Shown here one piece after another: positions 1-7,790 of a DNA stretch of 10,150 nt. The notes beneath the pieces are model-generated. The model was given only the letters and a program-made list of their open reading frames with translations. It was not told the DNA's origin and did not search any database. A program made the translations under genes and the position numbers. The stretch's first letter is position 1. Each line of letters begins with the position of its first letter. Source of the stretch: an uncultured Bacteroidales bacterium (GTDB taxonomy: Bacteria; Bacteroidota; Bacteroidia; Bacteroidales; Muribaculaceae); the NCBI GenBank assembly GCA_958418815.1, contig CATZGB010000062.1, positions 1 to 10,150 of the forward strand, written 5' to 3'.

Positions 1-106
1 CAACCATTGCATACTTGGCGCAGGCTCCACCTTGCTTGAGGACATGCCGGATTATTCGATATACGCAGGCTGTCCGGCCAAATTCCTAAAGAACCTCAGC
101 AGATGA
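1..106 (+). CDS. Hexapeptide-repeat acyltransferase, C-terminal fragment
   Basis: The last 34 residues of a gene entering from the left edge are readable in the frame whose codons begin at base 2, ending at TGA 104-106. The peptide contains LGAGSTLLEDMPDYSIYAG followed by CPAKFLK. This is the characteristic end of left-handed beta-helix acetyltransferases of the WbbJ/WcaF/NodL type: the last coil with GAGS, then a D-[IM]-P-[DP]-[YW]-S-[IL]-[YV]-x-G-x-P-A-[KR] tail. In polysaccharide loci such soluble cytoplasmic enzymes usually transfer acetyl from acetyl-CoA to a sugar hydroxyl or amino group. The substrate cannot be read from this fragment. The usual Asn or Asp after the final Gly (GNPAK) is Cys here. 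The family call is firm; the specific role is inference from the neighbours. Confidence 0.85.
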   Translation, partial: NHCILGAGSTLLEDMPDYSIYAGCPAKFLKNLSR

Positions 107-207
107 ACAACGCGATTAAATGCTCCGGTATAATGGCGAATTTGAGAAAACCGTGAACTCAGGTGAATCTTCCCCCAGAATACAAATAAAGGTTAGACAT
201 TTATTTT

Positions 208-1149
208 ATGAATAAGTATCTTGTAGCCATTAAATGCGCAACTTATAACCACGAGCCATATATCCGTGATGCGCTGGAAGGATTTGTGATGCAAAAGACA
301 AACTTTCCGTTCGTCGCAATAGTCCACGATGACGCATCCACAGACGGCACCCCCGACATCATACGCGAATATGCCGCGAAATATCCTGACATAATAAAGC
401 CGATTTACGAGACAGAGAACCAATACTCCAAACGAGATGGTTCCCTGCGACGAATTATGAACGCGGCCGTGGAAGCCTCCGGTGCAAAATATGTAGCACT
501 CTGTGAGGGAGACGACTACTGGACTGACCCCCTAAAGCTCCAGAAACAGGTCGATTTCCTTGAATCCCACCCGGACTATTCATTGGTGTTCGCAAAAACC
601 AAGGTGATATATTATACCGGAGAGTCAGCAAACTTCTTCACTCATCTTGAAAACAGAGAATATAGCCCACTGGAACTGTATCAGAAATGGACAGTGCCAA
701 CCGCAACGACATTATTCCGAAGCGAGGTATATCGTTCTCCAATGTTCGAGAAACTTACAAGAATTAAAAAGCCGGTGATGGGAGACATCTCATTATTCCT
801 GTCATGCGGGAAAATCGGCAGAATATTCTGTATGGACGATGTCGTGAGCGTGTATCGCCGTCATCCGGCTGGAGCAACCGCCTATATCGACAGCCATAAT
901 TATCAGCTATTCAAAAACCGAATTGCTATATCAAAGCATTTTGACAAGCATTATAAACATTGCGATGCCCTGGTATTTAGTGGACAATTTGTATTGAGAT
1001 GTAAACACCTGTTTTCAAAAAAATTCTATGAAAATCTTGATTTCATATCAAGTTACATTTGGTTAGACCCAAAAATGAGTATTAAATTAACCCTCGGAAA
1101 TATTCCATCCGGCGTGAAACGTCGACTTAAAAGCAAATTTAGATTTTAA
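208..1149 (+). CDS. GT2-family glycosyltransferase (GT-A fold)
   Basis: A 313-residue cytoplasmic glycosyltransferase of family GT2. The N-terminal nucleotide-sugar domain shows the first strand with the TYNHEPYI loop (residues 12-19), the DDAST nucleotide-binding aspartates at 41-45, and the metal-binding EGDDYW at 100-105 followed by TDPLKLQKQVDFLE. The YRRHPAG segment at 216-222 recalls a C-terminal motif common in this subgroup. There are no membrane helices, so it is a soluble or peripheral transferase rather than a processive synthase. It would add one sugar to the lipid-linked repeat unit; donor and acceptor cannot be told. The ATG at 208 is preferred because the fold's first beta strand begins directly after it and there is a stop-containing gap upstream. 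About 100 non-coding bases separate it from the preceding acyltransferase. The last 60 or so codons are visibly more AT-rich than the start. Confidence 0.93.
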   Translation: MNKYLVAIKCATYNHEPYIRDALEGFVMQKTNFPFVAIVHDDASTDGTPDIIREYAAKYPDIIKPIYETENQYSKRDGSLRRIMNAAVEASGAKYVALCEGDDYWTDPLKLQKQVDFLESHPDYSLVFAKTKVIYYTGESANFFTHLENREYSPLELYQKWTVPTATTLFRSEVYRSPMFEKLTRIKKPVMGDISLFLSCGKIGRIFCMDDVVSVYRRHPAGATAYIDSHNYQLFKNRIAISKHFDKHYKHCDALVFSGQFVLRCKHLFSKKFYENLDFISSYIWLDPKMSIKLTLGNIPSGVKRRLKSKFRF

Positions 1150-1168
1150 GCGTTTTCGCAATCGCACT

Positions 1169-1201
1169 AATTTATTATCGCCTGAATCTAAATTTATTAT
1201 C
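1169..1201. repeat. Short direct repeat, two 11-base copies
   Basis: The sequence AATTTATTATC occurs at 1169-1179 and again at 1191-1201. The copies start 22 bases apart, about two helical turns, in the 164-base gap between the first GT2 gene and the acyltransferase-3 gene. The rest of this gap shows no gene and no promoter I can defend. A protein-binding site is possible, but the motif is very AT-rich and could be chance. Confidence 0.35.
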
Positions 1202-1313
1202 TATCAGCAACCCGGGACGTTTTACAACAGAAACCACGCCCCCAATTTTAGGATACATACATCATCCGACTTATAAGTCAACTATAATGTTTTTAACTTT
1301 CAATACAGAAAAT

Positions 1314-2345
1314 ATGGGTAACAGCATCAATCGAATTATATGGATTGATCTTATAAAATGCCTTGCCATCTTTCTTGTAATCCTCGGTCACATTATTACA
1401 AGCTTTAACCATAATTACCTGAACTCTCCATTGTATCTTAGCATATACAGTTTTCATATGCCTCTTTTTATGATGATTTCAGGCTATATGATTTCAATAA
1501 AGCACTTAAATAATCCTTTAAAATATCTGAAAAAAAGAGTTTATAGTATTTTATTCCCCGCATTGATATGGGGGGCTATTGTTATTGGTATTAGAATATT
1601 GCTTGGCGTCCATATACAACATGGTTTTATGCATCAATGGTGGTGGGGACTATGGTTCTTAAAAAGCCTCTTTGCTTGCAACATCATTATCTTACTATCA
1701 CATTTATTTACAAAAAAACACATTTATATAGCCATAATAGCCATAATAATAAGTCAACTAACACTTTTAATACCACATTTACATTTCTTGCAACTCCACA
1801 AATTGCTACCATGTATGGCAATTGGAATGATTTTAAATAAATATCAGAAATATATTTTGCCTTACTCAAAATATTTAGGACTTTTCTTTGGGCTTTGTTT
1901 TGTTTGTTTGTCATTCAGATTAAGCTCAAACATTCTTTATCCTCACATAGACTTGATTACTACACCAGATGGTTTGAACATATATGGTGATTGTTTATAT
2001 TCGTTCCTTATAGGGATTTCCGGAACATTAGCAATCACATTTATTTTCTACCAACTATTCAAAAATGCCAAACAAAGCAATGCTATAACTACTGTTTTGA
2101 GTGTTATCGGACAACATACCCTACAAATATACATAATACAGACAATTGTACTTGAAACCATATTTGCGCATTATTTCCAGGAGTCAATCTCGATTGAAAC
2201 TCTTTTATCTCAAATGGTTGTTGCGCCATTTTTATCAATTATAATACTTGTGATTTGTTTTTACCCATCTCTATTAGTCGACAAAGCAGGACTAAGCTGG
2301 TATTTTAATTTTAACAAGATGCCATACTTAAAAGGGCATGCCTGA
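1314..2345 (+). CDS. Membrane acyltransferase-3 family protein (probable O-acetyltransferase)
   Basis: An integral inner-membrane protein of the acyltransferase-3 (AT3) family, the group that includes OafA and WecH, which moves acetyl or other acyl groups onto sugars of cell-surface glycans. It is about 343 residues, the bare AT3 domain without an SGNH extension, with around ten hydrophobic segments. Counting from ATG 1314, helix 1 carries WIDLIK then LGH, giving K15-X10-H26, the equivalent of the conserved R/K-X10-H motif. Next come FHMPLFMMISGY and WWWGLWFLKSLF, both standard AT3 signatures. An in-frame ATG at 1287 adds nine residues; 1314 is chosen because homologues start just before W-I-D. 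The gene is strikingly AT-rich: bases 1681-1740 hold 13 G+C of 60, against 27 of 60 at 9601-9660. That suggests separate acquisition. The acyl group and target sugar are unknown. Confidence 0.9.
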   Translation: MGNSINRIIWIDLIKCLAIFLVILGHIITSFNHNYLNSPLYLSIYSFHMPLFMMISGYMISIKHLNNPLKYLKKRVYSILFPALIWGAIVIGIRILLGVHIQHGFMHQWWWGLWFLKSLFACNIIILLSHLFTKKHIYIAIIAIIISQLTLLIPHLHFLQLHKLLPCMAIGMILNKYQKYILPYSKYLGLFFGLCFVCLSFRLSSNILYPHIDLITTPDGLNIYGDCLYSFLIGISGTLAITFIFYQLFKNAKQSNAITTVLSVIGQHTLQIYIIQTIVLETIFAHYFQESISIETLLSQMVVAPFLSIIILVICFYPSLLVDKAGLSWYFNFNKMPYLKGHA

Positions 2346-2427
2346 TTTAAGATTATAACAGAAACGGACCGTCCCATTTCACATATGATGGACAATAGAT
2401 AATCATTAGTCAAAAGAGATATACGCG

Positions 2428-3180
2428 ATGATTCCAAAACTTATACATTATAGTTGGTTCAGCGGAGAAGCATTTCCCTCTGATGTGGAAGCATACATAT
2501 CGACCTGGAAAAAATTGCTTCCCGACTACGAGTTTGTATTGTGGGACATGGACCGTCTCACGCAGGAAATTGATTCCGATTTTGTAAGGGAAGCAATACA
2601 GATGCGGAAATGGGCTTTTGCTGCCGACTACACCCGCCTATTCGCAATCAACAAGTATGGAGGTATATGGCTTGACACCGATGTCGAATTATTCAAAAAT
2701 ATCGACCGTTTTTTGGCAGACGAATGTTTTATAGGCAAAGAGAGTTGGGTCAATCCAGATGGATATGTATATCTAACATCCCATTTTATGGGAGCTGTCA
2801 AAGGACATCCGTTCATAAAAGAATGCCTTGACTATTATGAAGGACGGCATTTTGTGACCGGCAAAGGCAAAGATGGCAGCCCCATTCTCGACCAGACAAC
2901 GATATCACAAATGCAGGCGCAGAAAGCAACAGCATATGGACTTGACTGGCGACCTTCAAAAAAGGACAAGCCCCAGACACTGAGCAATGGAGTAAAAGTC
3001 TATCCATCCTATTATTTTTGCCGTCCTTTATATAAGTCAATCGACAAGGTTTACGGCATACACCGTGTGTCGGGAGGTTGGCGCGACAAAAAAATTAACG
3101 CTAAATCCATGACAGACCCCAAACCGCTGACAGCAAAGGTCGTGATTTGGCGGATTTTACATTATTTTGGGCTCCGATAA
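2428..3180 (+). CDS. GT32-type glycosyltransferase (DXD, capsular polysaccharide synthesis)
   Basis: A 250-residue soluble glycosyltransferase of the DXD-containing sugar-transferase group (GT32, related to the Och1 domain and to bacterial capsular polysaccharide synthesis proteins). It opens with IPKLIHYSWFSG (2-13), the usual IPK-IH-x-W start of the family. It then has LPDYEFVLWD (31-40), AADYTRLFAINKYGGIWLDTD (65-85) with the metal-binding D83-T84-D85, and later HFMGAVKGHPFI. The C-terminal IHRVSGGW resembles the conserved H-x(3)-SW segment of relatives, with G-G-W in place of S-W. It would transfer a hexose or hexosamine to the growing repeat unit at the cytoplasmic membrane face. ATG 2428 matches the family start exactly. 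The gap to the upstream gene is 82 bases, and the next gene's ATG lies 20 bases past this stop. Confidence 0.93.
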   Translation: MIPKLIHYSWFSGEAFPSDVEAYISTWKKLLPDYEFVLWDMDRLTQEIDSDFVREAIQMRKWAFAADYTRLFAINKYGGIWLDTDVELFKNIDRFLADECFIGKESWVNPDGYVYLTSHFMGAVKGHPFIKECLDYYEGRHFVTGKGKDGSPILDQTTISQMQAQKATAYGLDWRPSKKDKPQTLSNGVKVYPSYYFCRPLYKSIDKVYGIHRVSGGWRDKKINAKSMTDPKPLTAKVVIWRILHYFGLR

Positions 3181-3199
3181 CTCGCGAAGACAAATCCAA

Positions 3200-4165
3200 A
3201 TGATTTCCATCATCATACCGGTTTTCAATGGCGAACGATACCTTAAGGAATGTATTGACAGCGTGAAATACCAGACTTTGAGCAATTGGGAACTCATTAT
3301 TATCGATGATGGTTCATCTGACGCTTCTGCGGCAATAGCCGGCAGCTACCGGGATGACCCTCGAATCAAACTTGTGACACAAGAAAACTCCGGGGTAGCA
3401 TGCTCAAGAATGAAAGGGGTGGAGATGGCCAACGGAAAATGGATCACGTTTCTTGACTCCGATGACATACTGTTGCCCTATACTCTCGAAAAGCTTGACA
3501 GGCATTTAGATTCGGCTTATGACATTATCTCATTTGGCTTCCAAACGTTCTCAGACATCACCTCTGTCCTGAATGCCATCGGTCCGACTGCAAAAGAGAC
3601 CGTCACACACTTCTCTTCCGAACAAATTCCCCGACAGATTCTGGCAGGAAAGATTCTGTCAACTGTATGGGGGAATATATATCGCAGGGATTTGATTCAA
3701 AACAACATCAAATTGATGCGCAACGGGCTTAAAATTGGAGAAGACACAATGTTCAACCTTGAATTGTCTGTGGCACATCCATTGACAGTCAAGAAAACGG
3801 ACTTGAGATTATATTGTTACCGGGACAATCCTCATTCTGTAATGCGGAATGTAAGGCCCGAGCGTTTCGATGCCATAGCCCAGACACTGACATATCTTGA
3901 CAATTATCTGAGACAATCCGGCATCAAGGGTTGTCAATCCCAGGCCGCGTTTCGCAGCCTGCTGCTATGGTCAACGTTTATGTTCAACCCCGATAACAAG
4001 TATTACAAGGACGCAGCATTACGTAAACAGATGCGCCGATCGTATTTCAAGGCGTTTCCCCTACTGTATCCATACTTGAAAGTATATCTTTTCATAGACC
4101 TCTTTGTCTCGAAGAAAATGTCACAACGTCTCATAAGGCACAAGCAGTCTAACCACTCGCATTAA
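3200..4165 (+). CDS. GT2-family glycosyltransferase (GT-A fold)
   Basis: A 321-residue GT2 glycosyltransferase with a textbook N-terminal domain: ISIIIPVFNGERYL (2-15), CIDSVKYQTLSNWELIIIDD (18-37), DDGSSD (36-41), ENSGVACSR (62-70) and the metal-binding DSDD (86-89). G180-E181-D182 with following T-M-F matches the GED-x(2)-F segment that usually holds the catalytic base region in this subfamily. There is no membrane segment. The open frame extends upstream to a TTG at 3167, overlapping the previous gene, but the ATG at 3200 places Met directly before the first beta strand and is preferred. It differs clearly in sequence from the GT2 at 208, so the two probably make different linkages. Donor and acceptor are not predictable. 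Only 19 bases separate it from the upstream gene, so the two are probably cotranscribed. Confidence 0.94.
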   Translation: MISIIIPVFNGERYLKECIDSVKYQTLSNWELIIIDDGSSDASAAIAGSYRDDPRIKLVTQENSGVACSRMKGVEMANGKWITFLDSDDILLPYTLEKLDRHLDSAYDIISFGFQTFSDITSVLNAIGPTAKETVTHFSSEQIPRQILAGKILSTVWGNIYRRDLIQNNIKLMRNGLKIGEDTMFNLELSVAHPLTVKKTDLRLYCYRDNPHSVMRNVRPERFDAIAQTLTYLDNYLRQSGIKGCQSQAAFRSLLLWSTFMFNPDNKYYKDAALRKQMRRSYFKAFPLLYPYLKVYLFIDLFVSKKMSQRLIRHKQSNHSH

Positions 4166-4216
4166 AAGATTAAGGTTTTGACATCAGACAATTTGATCCA
4201 TTATCAGAAACGTGGC

Positions 4217-5206
4217 ATGCAGCGATTGAAATGGTTAGATATTATGAAGGGGATTGGGATTTGCCTGATTATGCTTTCCCATACTTGCCGACTTCATACT
4301 ATCGGAATATTTTTGTTTGCCTCTTATATTCCATTGTTTTTTATCACTGCAGGATACACGATAAAGATTACAGATCGTGGCATAAATCTTAAATCAAAGG
4401 CAAAACGCCTGTTATACCCATATTTATTTTATGCAATTTTATTCACGTTCGTACACACAATAAAATCACTCCTTATAGGAGAGGTATCAGAAGCTCCACT
4501 TGACAGATGGATTGGAATCTTATATGGCAGACTTACTTTAATGGCCACTCCGTCAACCAATAACGTGAAGTTTTTGGTTGACGGGCCATTGTGGTTTTTA
4601 CCGGCACTTTTCACAGCATTTATACCTGTTAATTATTTTATCTCCCTTAAAAGTAGCAGAAAGCCAATCATCGCCCTGTTATTCTTAGGTTATACAATGG
4701 CATGTTGCTATCTGCCAATCTTTTTACCGTGGTGTTTGGATGAATTCTTAATAGCGTCTCTGTTTATTGTTGTCGGCCATTATTTCAAAAGACACATAGA
4801 CAGGCCATACAATAATATCGTAATACCCGCAACTGTGTTGTATCTTATCTTGGTATACTTCAATGGCAATATAAACATGGCCTTCAGAGATTATGGAATA
4901 TACAATGCTCTCAGCATTATTCCTTTCTTTTTCATCGGCATAATAGGTTCTTATCTGATTTATTGTTTATCAATTAAATTGCAACCTTGCCGTCTTGGTG
5001 ATTTTTTTTCTATAGCAGGACGCGATTCTCTCAGATTAATGTGTATACACATACCACTATTCGAAGCTTACGATTTTGTCATTAAAACCGGAATAGAATC
5101 ATTTGACATCTTATTAAAAATATCATTGGCTTTTGCAGTCAGTAGATTAATTGGAATATTGGTAGATCGATTAAAACATTGTATACCTTTATTCGGCTAT
5201 TTGTAA
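4217..5206 (+). CDS. Membrane acyltransferase-3 family protein (probable O-acetyltransferase)
   Basis: A second AT3-family integral membrane acyltransferase, about 329 residues and not a close copy of the first. From ATG 4217, helix 1 reads KWLDIMKGIGICLIMLSH, giving K11-X10-H22, the family's R/K-X10-H motif. Further AT3 signatures are IPLFFITAGYTIK and GPLWFLPALF, followed by several hydrophobic helices and a late HIPLFEAYDF segment. The residue before the PLFF block is Ile, preceded by Tyr, where many relatives have His-Met. A longer reading begins at TTG 4178, but ATG 4217 fits the family start better. Composition is intermediate (21 G+C of 60 at 4621-4680), lower than the flanking GT2 gene. 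It likely acylates a sugar of the repeat unit or the finished glycan; which sugar is unknown. It lies 51 bases after the GT2 gene. Confidence 0.9.
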   Translation: MQRLKWLDIMKGIGICLIMLSHTCRLHTIGIFLFASYIPLFFITAGYTIKITDRGINLKSKAKRLLYPYLFYAILFTFVHTIKSLLIGEVSEAPLDRWIGILYGRLTLMATPSTNNVKFLVDGPLWFLPALFTAFIPVNYFISLKSSRKPIIALLFLGYTMACCYLPIFLPWCLDEFLIASLFIVVGHYFKRHIDRPYNNIVIPATVLYLILVYFNGNINMAFRDYGIYNALSIIPFFFIGIIGSYLIYCLSIKLQPCRLGDFFSIAGRDSLRLMCIHIPLFEAYDFVIKTGIESFDILLKISLAFAVSRLIGILVDRLKHCIPLFGYL

Positions 5207-5245
5207 TCACTCGCCAAGCTTAATACACCCACTGCTATTACGCAT

Positions 5246-6367
5246 ATGAAAATTGCAATTTCCGCAAACTGCTTCGCTTCTTACACAAGTGGATTTCCTG
5301 TTCGAGGGATGACCTTGAGTTTAATCAAGAGCAATCCTGAGATAACGTTCCAATTATATTACAGTAGACGTCCTTTCCCCAATCAACTTTGCAGTTTCTA
5401 TAATGAAATAAATAATCTCCCGAACGTAAACGTAAGATTCTTCAGAGAGAAACATAAGGTTGTGGTTTTAAAGCAGATGTTGGGTTTAAATTATGTGACC
5501 CTGGATGATGACGTAGATATATTTATTAATCCAGGGCATATCGAGTTACTCCCGAATTTCAAAGGCCCACAAATATGTTCTCTTGCCGACCTTTCCACAT
5601 TGAAAGGCCTAAGTACAGGAAAATATTCTACATTCTTCAAATATTGGACTCGGCATAGTTTACGCCGTCAATTACCTAAACTGTCGACTGTCGTAGCCAT
5701 CTCGGAATTTACCAAGAACGACATTTCGCTTTTTTTCCCATCTCTTAAGACTCCTGTTGAAGTAATTCACAATGGCATCAATCCTTTTTGGTTCAACAGA
5801 GAGGACTCAAACGATATTAGTCCCTCTATACTTAATCTTATTCCCGAGCGCCCATATTTTGTATGGTGGGGCTTGATTTCTCGACGAAAAAATATCATGC
5901 GGCTTATCACGGCCTATCGCAAAGCCCAAAACTCACATAAGGATTTGCCAGACCTGTTACTTATTGGAGGAGTAGAGGAATATATGTCCGATATCAAAAA
6001 TGAGTTTTGTAATGGAATTCACAATATCCCATTCCAAGATGACGATATTCTTCGCAGCATCGTGGCCAACAGCCGCGGCCTGATATTTCCTTCATTATAT
6101 GAGGGTTTTGGACTACCGGTAATCGAAGCATTCTCTCAGGGTATAAATGTCGCATGCTCCAACATAACCTCTCTCCCTGAAATCGCAAATGGGCATGCGA
6201 TTTTGTTCTCTCCAACTGACATTGAAGATATTACAAAGGCCATACTTCAATTAGACAAACTTCCACCGCAAAAAGCTATGCTTATGGATTATGCATCAAA
6301 TTTCACATATCATAATGCTGCAAAAAAATATATGTCACTAATACACAAACTGACATCTCAACTTTAA
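5246..6367 (+). CDS. GT4-family glycosyltransferase (GT-B fold)
   Basis: A 373-residue GT-B glycosyltransferase of family GT4. The N-terminal acceptor domain begins KIAISANCF and ends around VVAISEFTKNDI. The linker has VIHNGIN (H175-N176-G177). The C-terminal donor domain shows the phosphate-binding basic cluster SRRKN (212-216), LLLIGG, and the E-x7-E signature as E286-GFGLPVI-E294 within FPSLYEGFGLPVIEAFSQG, then SLPEI. This architecture is shared with retaining mannosyl- and other hexosyltransferases of O-antigen loci, but the exact sugar cannot be assigned. ATG 5246 directly precedes the first beta strand. The gap to the upstream gene is 39 bases and to the polymerase 25 bases. The 5-prime half is AT-rich (19 G+C of 60 at 5401-5460) while 6061-6120 has 31 of 60, an internal compositional shift that could mark a recombination point. 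Confidence 0.93.
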   Translation: MKIAISANCFASYTSGFPVRGMTLSLIKSNPEITFQLYYSRRPFPNQLCSFYNEINNLPNVNVRFFREKHKVVVLKQMLGLNYVTLDDDVDIFINPGHIELLPNFKGPQICSLADLSTLKGLSTGKYSTFFKYWTRHSLRRQLPKLSTVVAISEFTKNDISLFFPSLKTPVEVIHNGINPFWFNREDSNDISPSILNLIPERPYFVWWGLISRRKNIMRLITAYRKAQNSHKDLPDLLLIGGVEEYMSDIKNEFCNGIHNIPFQDDDILRSIVANSRGLIFPSLYEGFGLPVIEAFSQGINVACSNITSLPEIANGHAILFSPTDIEDITKAILQLDKLPPQKAMLMDYASNFTYHNAAKKYMSLIHKLTSQL

Positions 6368-6392
6368 TCCAATCAAAGCCCCATAACACAGT

Positions 6393-7790
6393 ATGATTTG
6401 GATTCTTTTTCAAAAAGTAGGGTTCTATATCTTTTTGATATTGACAGTATACTTCGTCATTAACCGAAAATTTTTCAACCTCCTCGTATTATATTTCTGG
6501 GGGATGACGTTTGCTGTATGTTATCAATTCACTTTTACCATCTGGTTCCCAACAAAGGTTATAGCCCTTGGGATGGTGATTAGCATATTGTTCCTCAGCG
6601 GCCCTCGAAGAAAGACACCGGTAAATAATGCCATAAGACCTTTTGTGGTGCTTTTGATGATTGCGCTGTTGGCAGGCGATATGCTCGCGTTCATCGTTCC
6701 TCAGGAATATGCACGTCATATCAGTAAAATCTCACGAATAATAAACACCAATTACACGTATCTCACGACTGCCTCCCTGCTTTTCTTCGGAGCATTGCTA
6801 CCCCGTGGCTTTGTAAAAGCTTTGTATCCAAAATATTGTCTTGCTGTTGAAGTCGCCATAGGATTTGGCCTGCTACACTTCTTGTGTCTTAAGGCCGGCA
6901 TAGAATTTATGCCCCTTTTACGTCAGGATGGCTCCACAAATGCAGAGGCTGTCTTTCATTCCGGAGGCACAGCTATATTAAGAATCTATGGTGTCTGCGG
7001 GGAGCCAAAGAATTTGGCCTTTTTTGTTCTTCCATATCTTCTCGCATCCCTTGTGATGTTCAGCCAGAAGATATACCGGTACAACAATCCCAAATACCAT
7101 CTGGCGGCATTATGTGCCGGTGTTTTCGTGCTGATTTATACTTTCTCATCTGCCGCACTGATTACATTTGCCATCGCTGTACCGGTCATTTTGTGGTTCC
7201 TTCCTCTGAAAAATCTTACAGGCAAACTATTGCCTTTGGGAATTGTGGCAATTTTGGCCGCAAGTCTATGGTCTGAATGGCAAAAAATAGATACAATCCC
7301 TGGACAAGAGCAGACTGAAAGCACAGGATTTATGGACCTGTTATATGAACGTTCGTTTGGACGCGCACAAGAAGAGATGGAAGATGACCGTCAGGAACGA
7401 ATAGTGCTCGATCATCTTATCGGTGATCCCAATCCCGAATCGCGTCTGCTGGGCTACGGAACCGCGCAATATACATTCCATATTCCAGGCCAGACAATCG
7501 GCAATGCCCTTATACCAATGCAATCGGGTCTTGTCCTTACCCTTTGCGATTTCGGAGTGCTCGGGGCTGCCTTGTATGTGATACTGATTACGATTGTTGT
7601 CAAGACTGTAACCCGCTCATATAAACAACGTCGACCGTATGGACTCGCGTTTGGTGTCGCGGCATTGTCATCTGTCATTGGCTCCATGATGTTTGGCTCC
7701 ATTGTAAGTCCGCTGATATATGTTATGCCCGCGCTATATGGGCTTTATGATTCTTCTGACAAAAAATTGAAGCAACCTGGTTCAAGATGA
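6393..7790 (+). CDS. wzy: Wzy-type polysaccharide repeat-unit polymerase
   Basis: A 465-residue polytopic membrane protein with roughly 11-12 hydrophobic segments. It has a long hydrophilic loop at about residues 295-372 (DTIPGQEQ through GQTIGN) between the late helices, the layout of Wzy/WaaL-family O-antigen polymerases and ligases. The segment RIYGVCGEPKNLA (R197, E204-P205) matches the R-x-x-G-x(3)-EP pattern typical of Wzy-like proteins in Bacteroidetes and Firmicutes. The loop also holds R-E/D-rich stretches (FGRAQEEMEDDRQERI) and GYGTAQYTFH, where catalytic Arg and His residues are often found. It would join flipped lipid-linked repeat units in the periplasm. Wzy sequences diverge widely, so the call rests on topology, the EP motif and context; a WaaL-like ligase is the main alternative. 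Its TGA overlaps the next ATG as ATGA at 7787-7790. Confidence 0.85.
   Translation: MIWILFQKVGFYIFLILTVYFVINRKFFNLLVLYFWGMTFAVCYQFTFTIWFPTKVIALGMVISILFLSGPRRKTPVNNAIRPFVVLLMIALLAGDMLAFIVPQEYARHISKISRIINTNYTYLTTASLLFFGALLPRGFVKALYPKYCLAVEVAIGFGLLHFLCLKAGIEFMPLLRQDGSTNAEAVFHSGGTAILRIYGVCGEPKNLAFFVLPYLLASLVMFSQKIYRYNNPKYHLAALCAGVFVLIYTFSSAALITFAIAVPVILWFLPLKNLTGKLLPLGIVAILAASLWSEWQKIDTIPGQEQTESTGFMDLLYERSFGRAQEEMEDDRQERIVLDHLIGDPNPESRLLGYGTAQYTFHIPGQTIGNALIPMQSGLVLTLCDFGVLGAALYVILITIVVKTVTRSYKQRRPYGLAFGVAALSSVIGSMMFGSIVSPLIYVMPALYGLYDSSDKKLKQPGSR

Noticed and set aside
103..156. Small 17-codon frame starting at an ATG that overlaps the stop of the hexapeptide acyltransferase
   Set aside because: Too short, no recognisable protein, and it ends well before the next gene; an ATG overlapping a TGA arises easily by chance.
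1283..1288. TATAAT hexamer resembling a sigma-70 -10 box
   Set aside because: It sits only about 25 bases before the chosen start in very AT-rich DNA with no matching -35 element. Bacteroidales promoters normally use a TAnnTTTG-type -7 element, which is not seen here.
2374..2394. Imperfect palindrome around GTCCCAT and ATGGAC in the gap before the GT32 gene
   Set aside because: The arms are short and mismatched with no T tract, so neither a terminator nor an operator can be supported.
3167..3199. N-terminal extension of the second GT2 gene from TTG 3167
   Set aside because: It requires a TTG start inside the previous gene and adds residues before the conserved first strand; ATG 3200 fits the family start.
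4178..4216. N-terminal extension of the second acyltransferase-3 gene from TTG 4178
   Set aside because: It requires a TTG start and adds 13 residues with no family match; ATG 4217 lies just before the conserved K-W-L-D segment.
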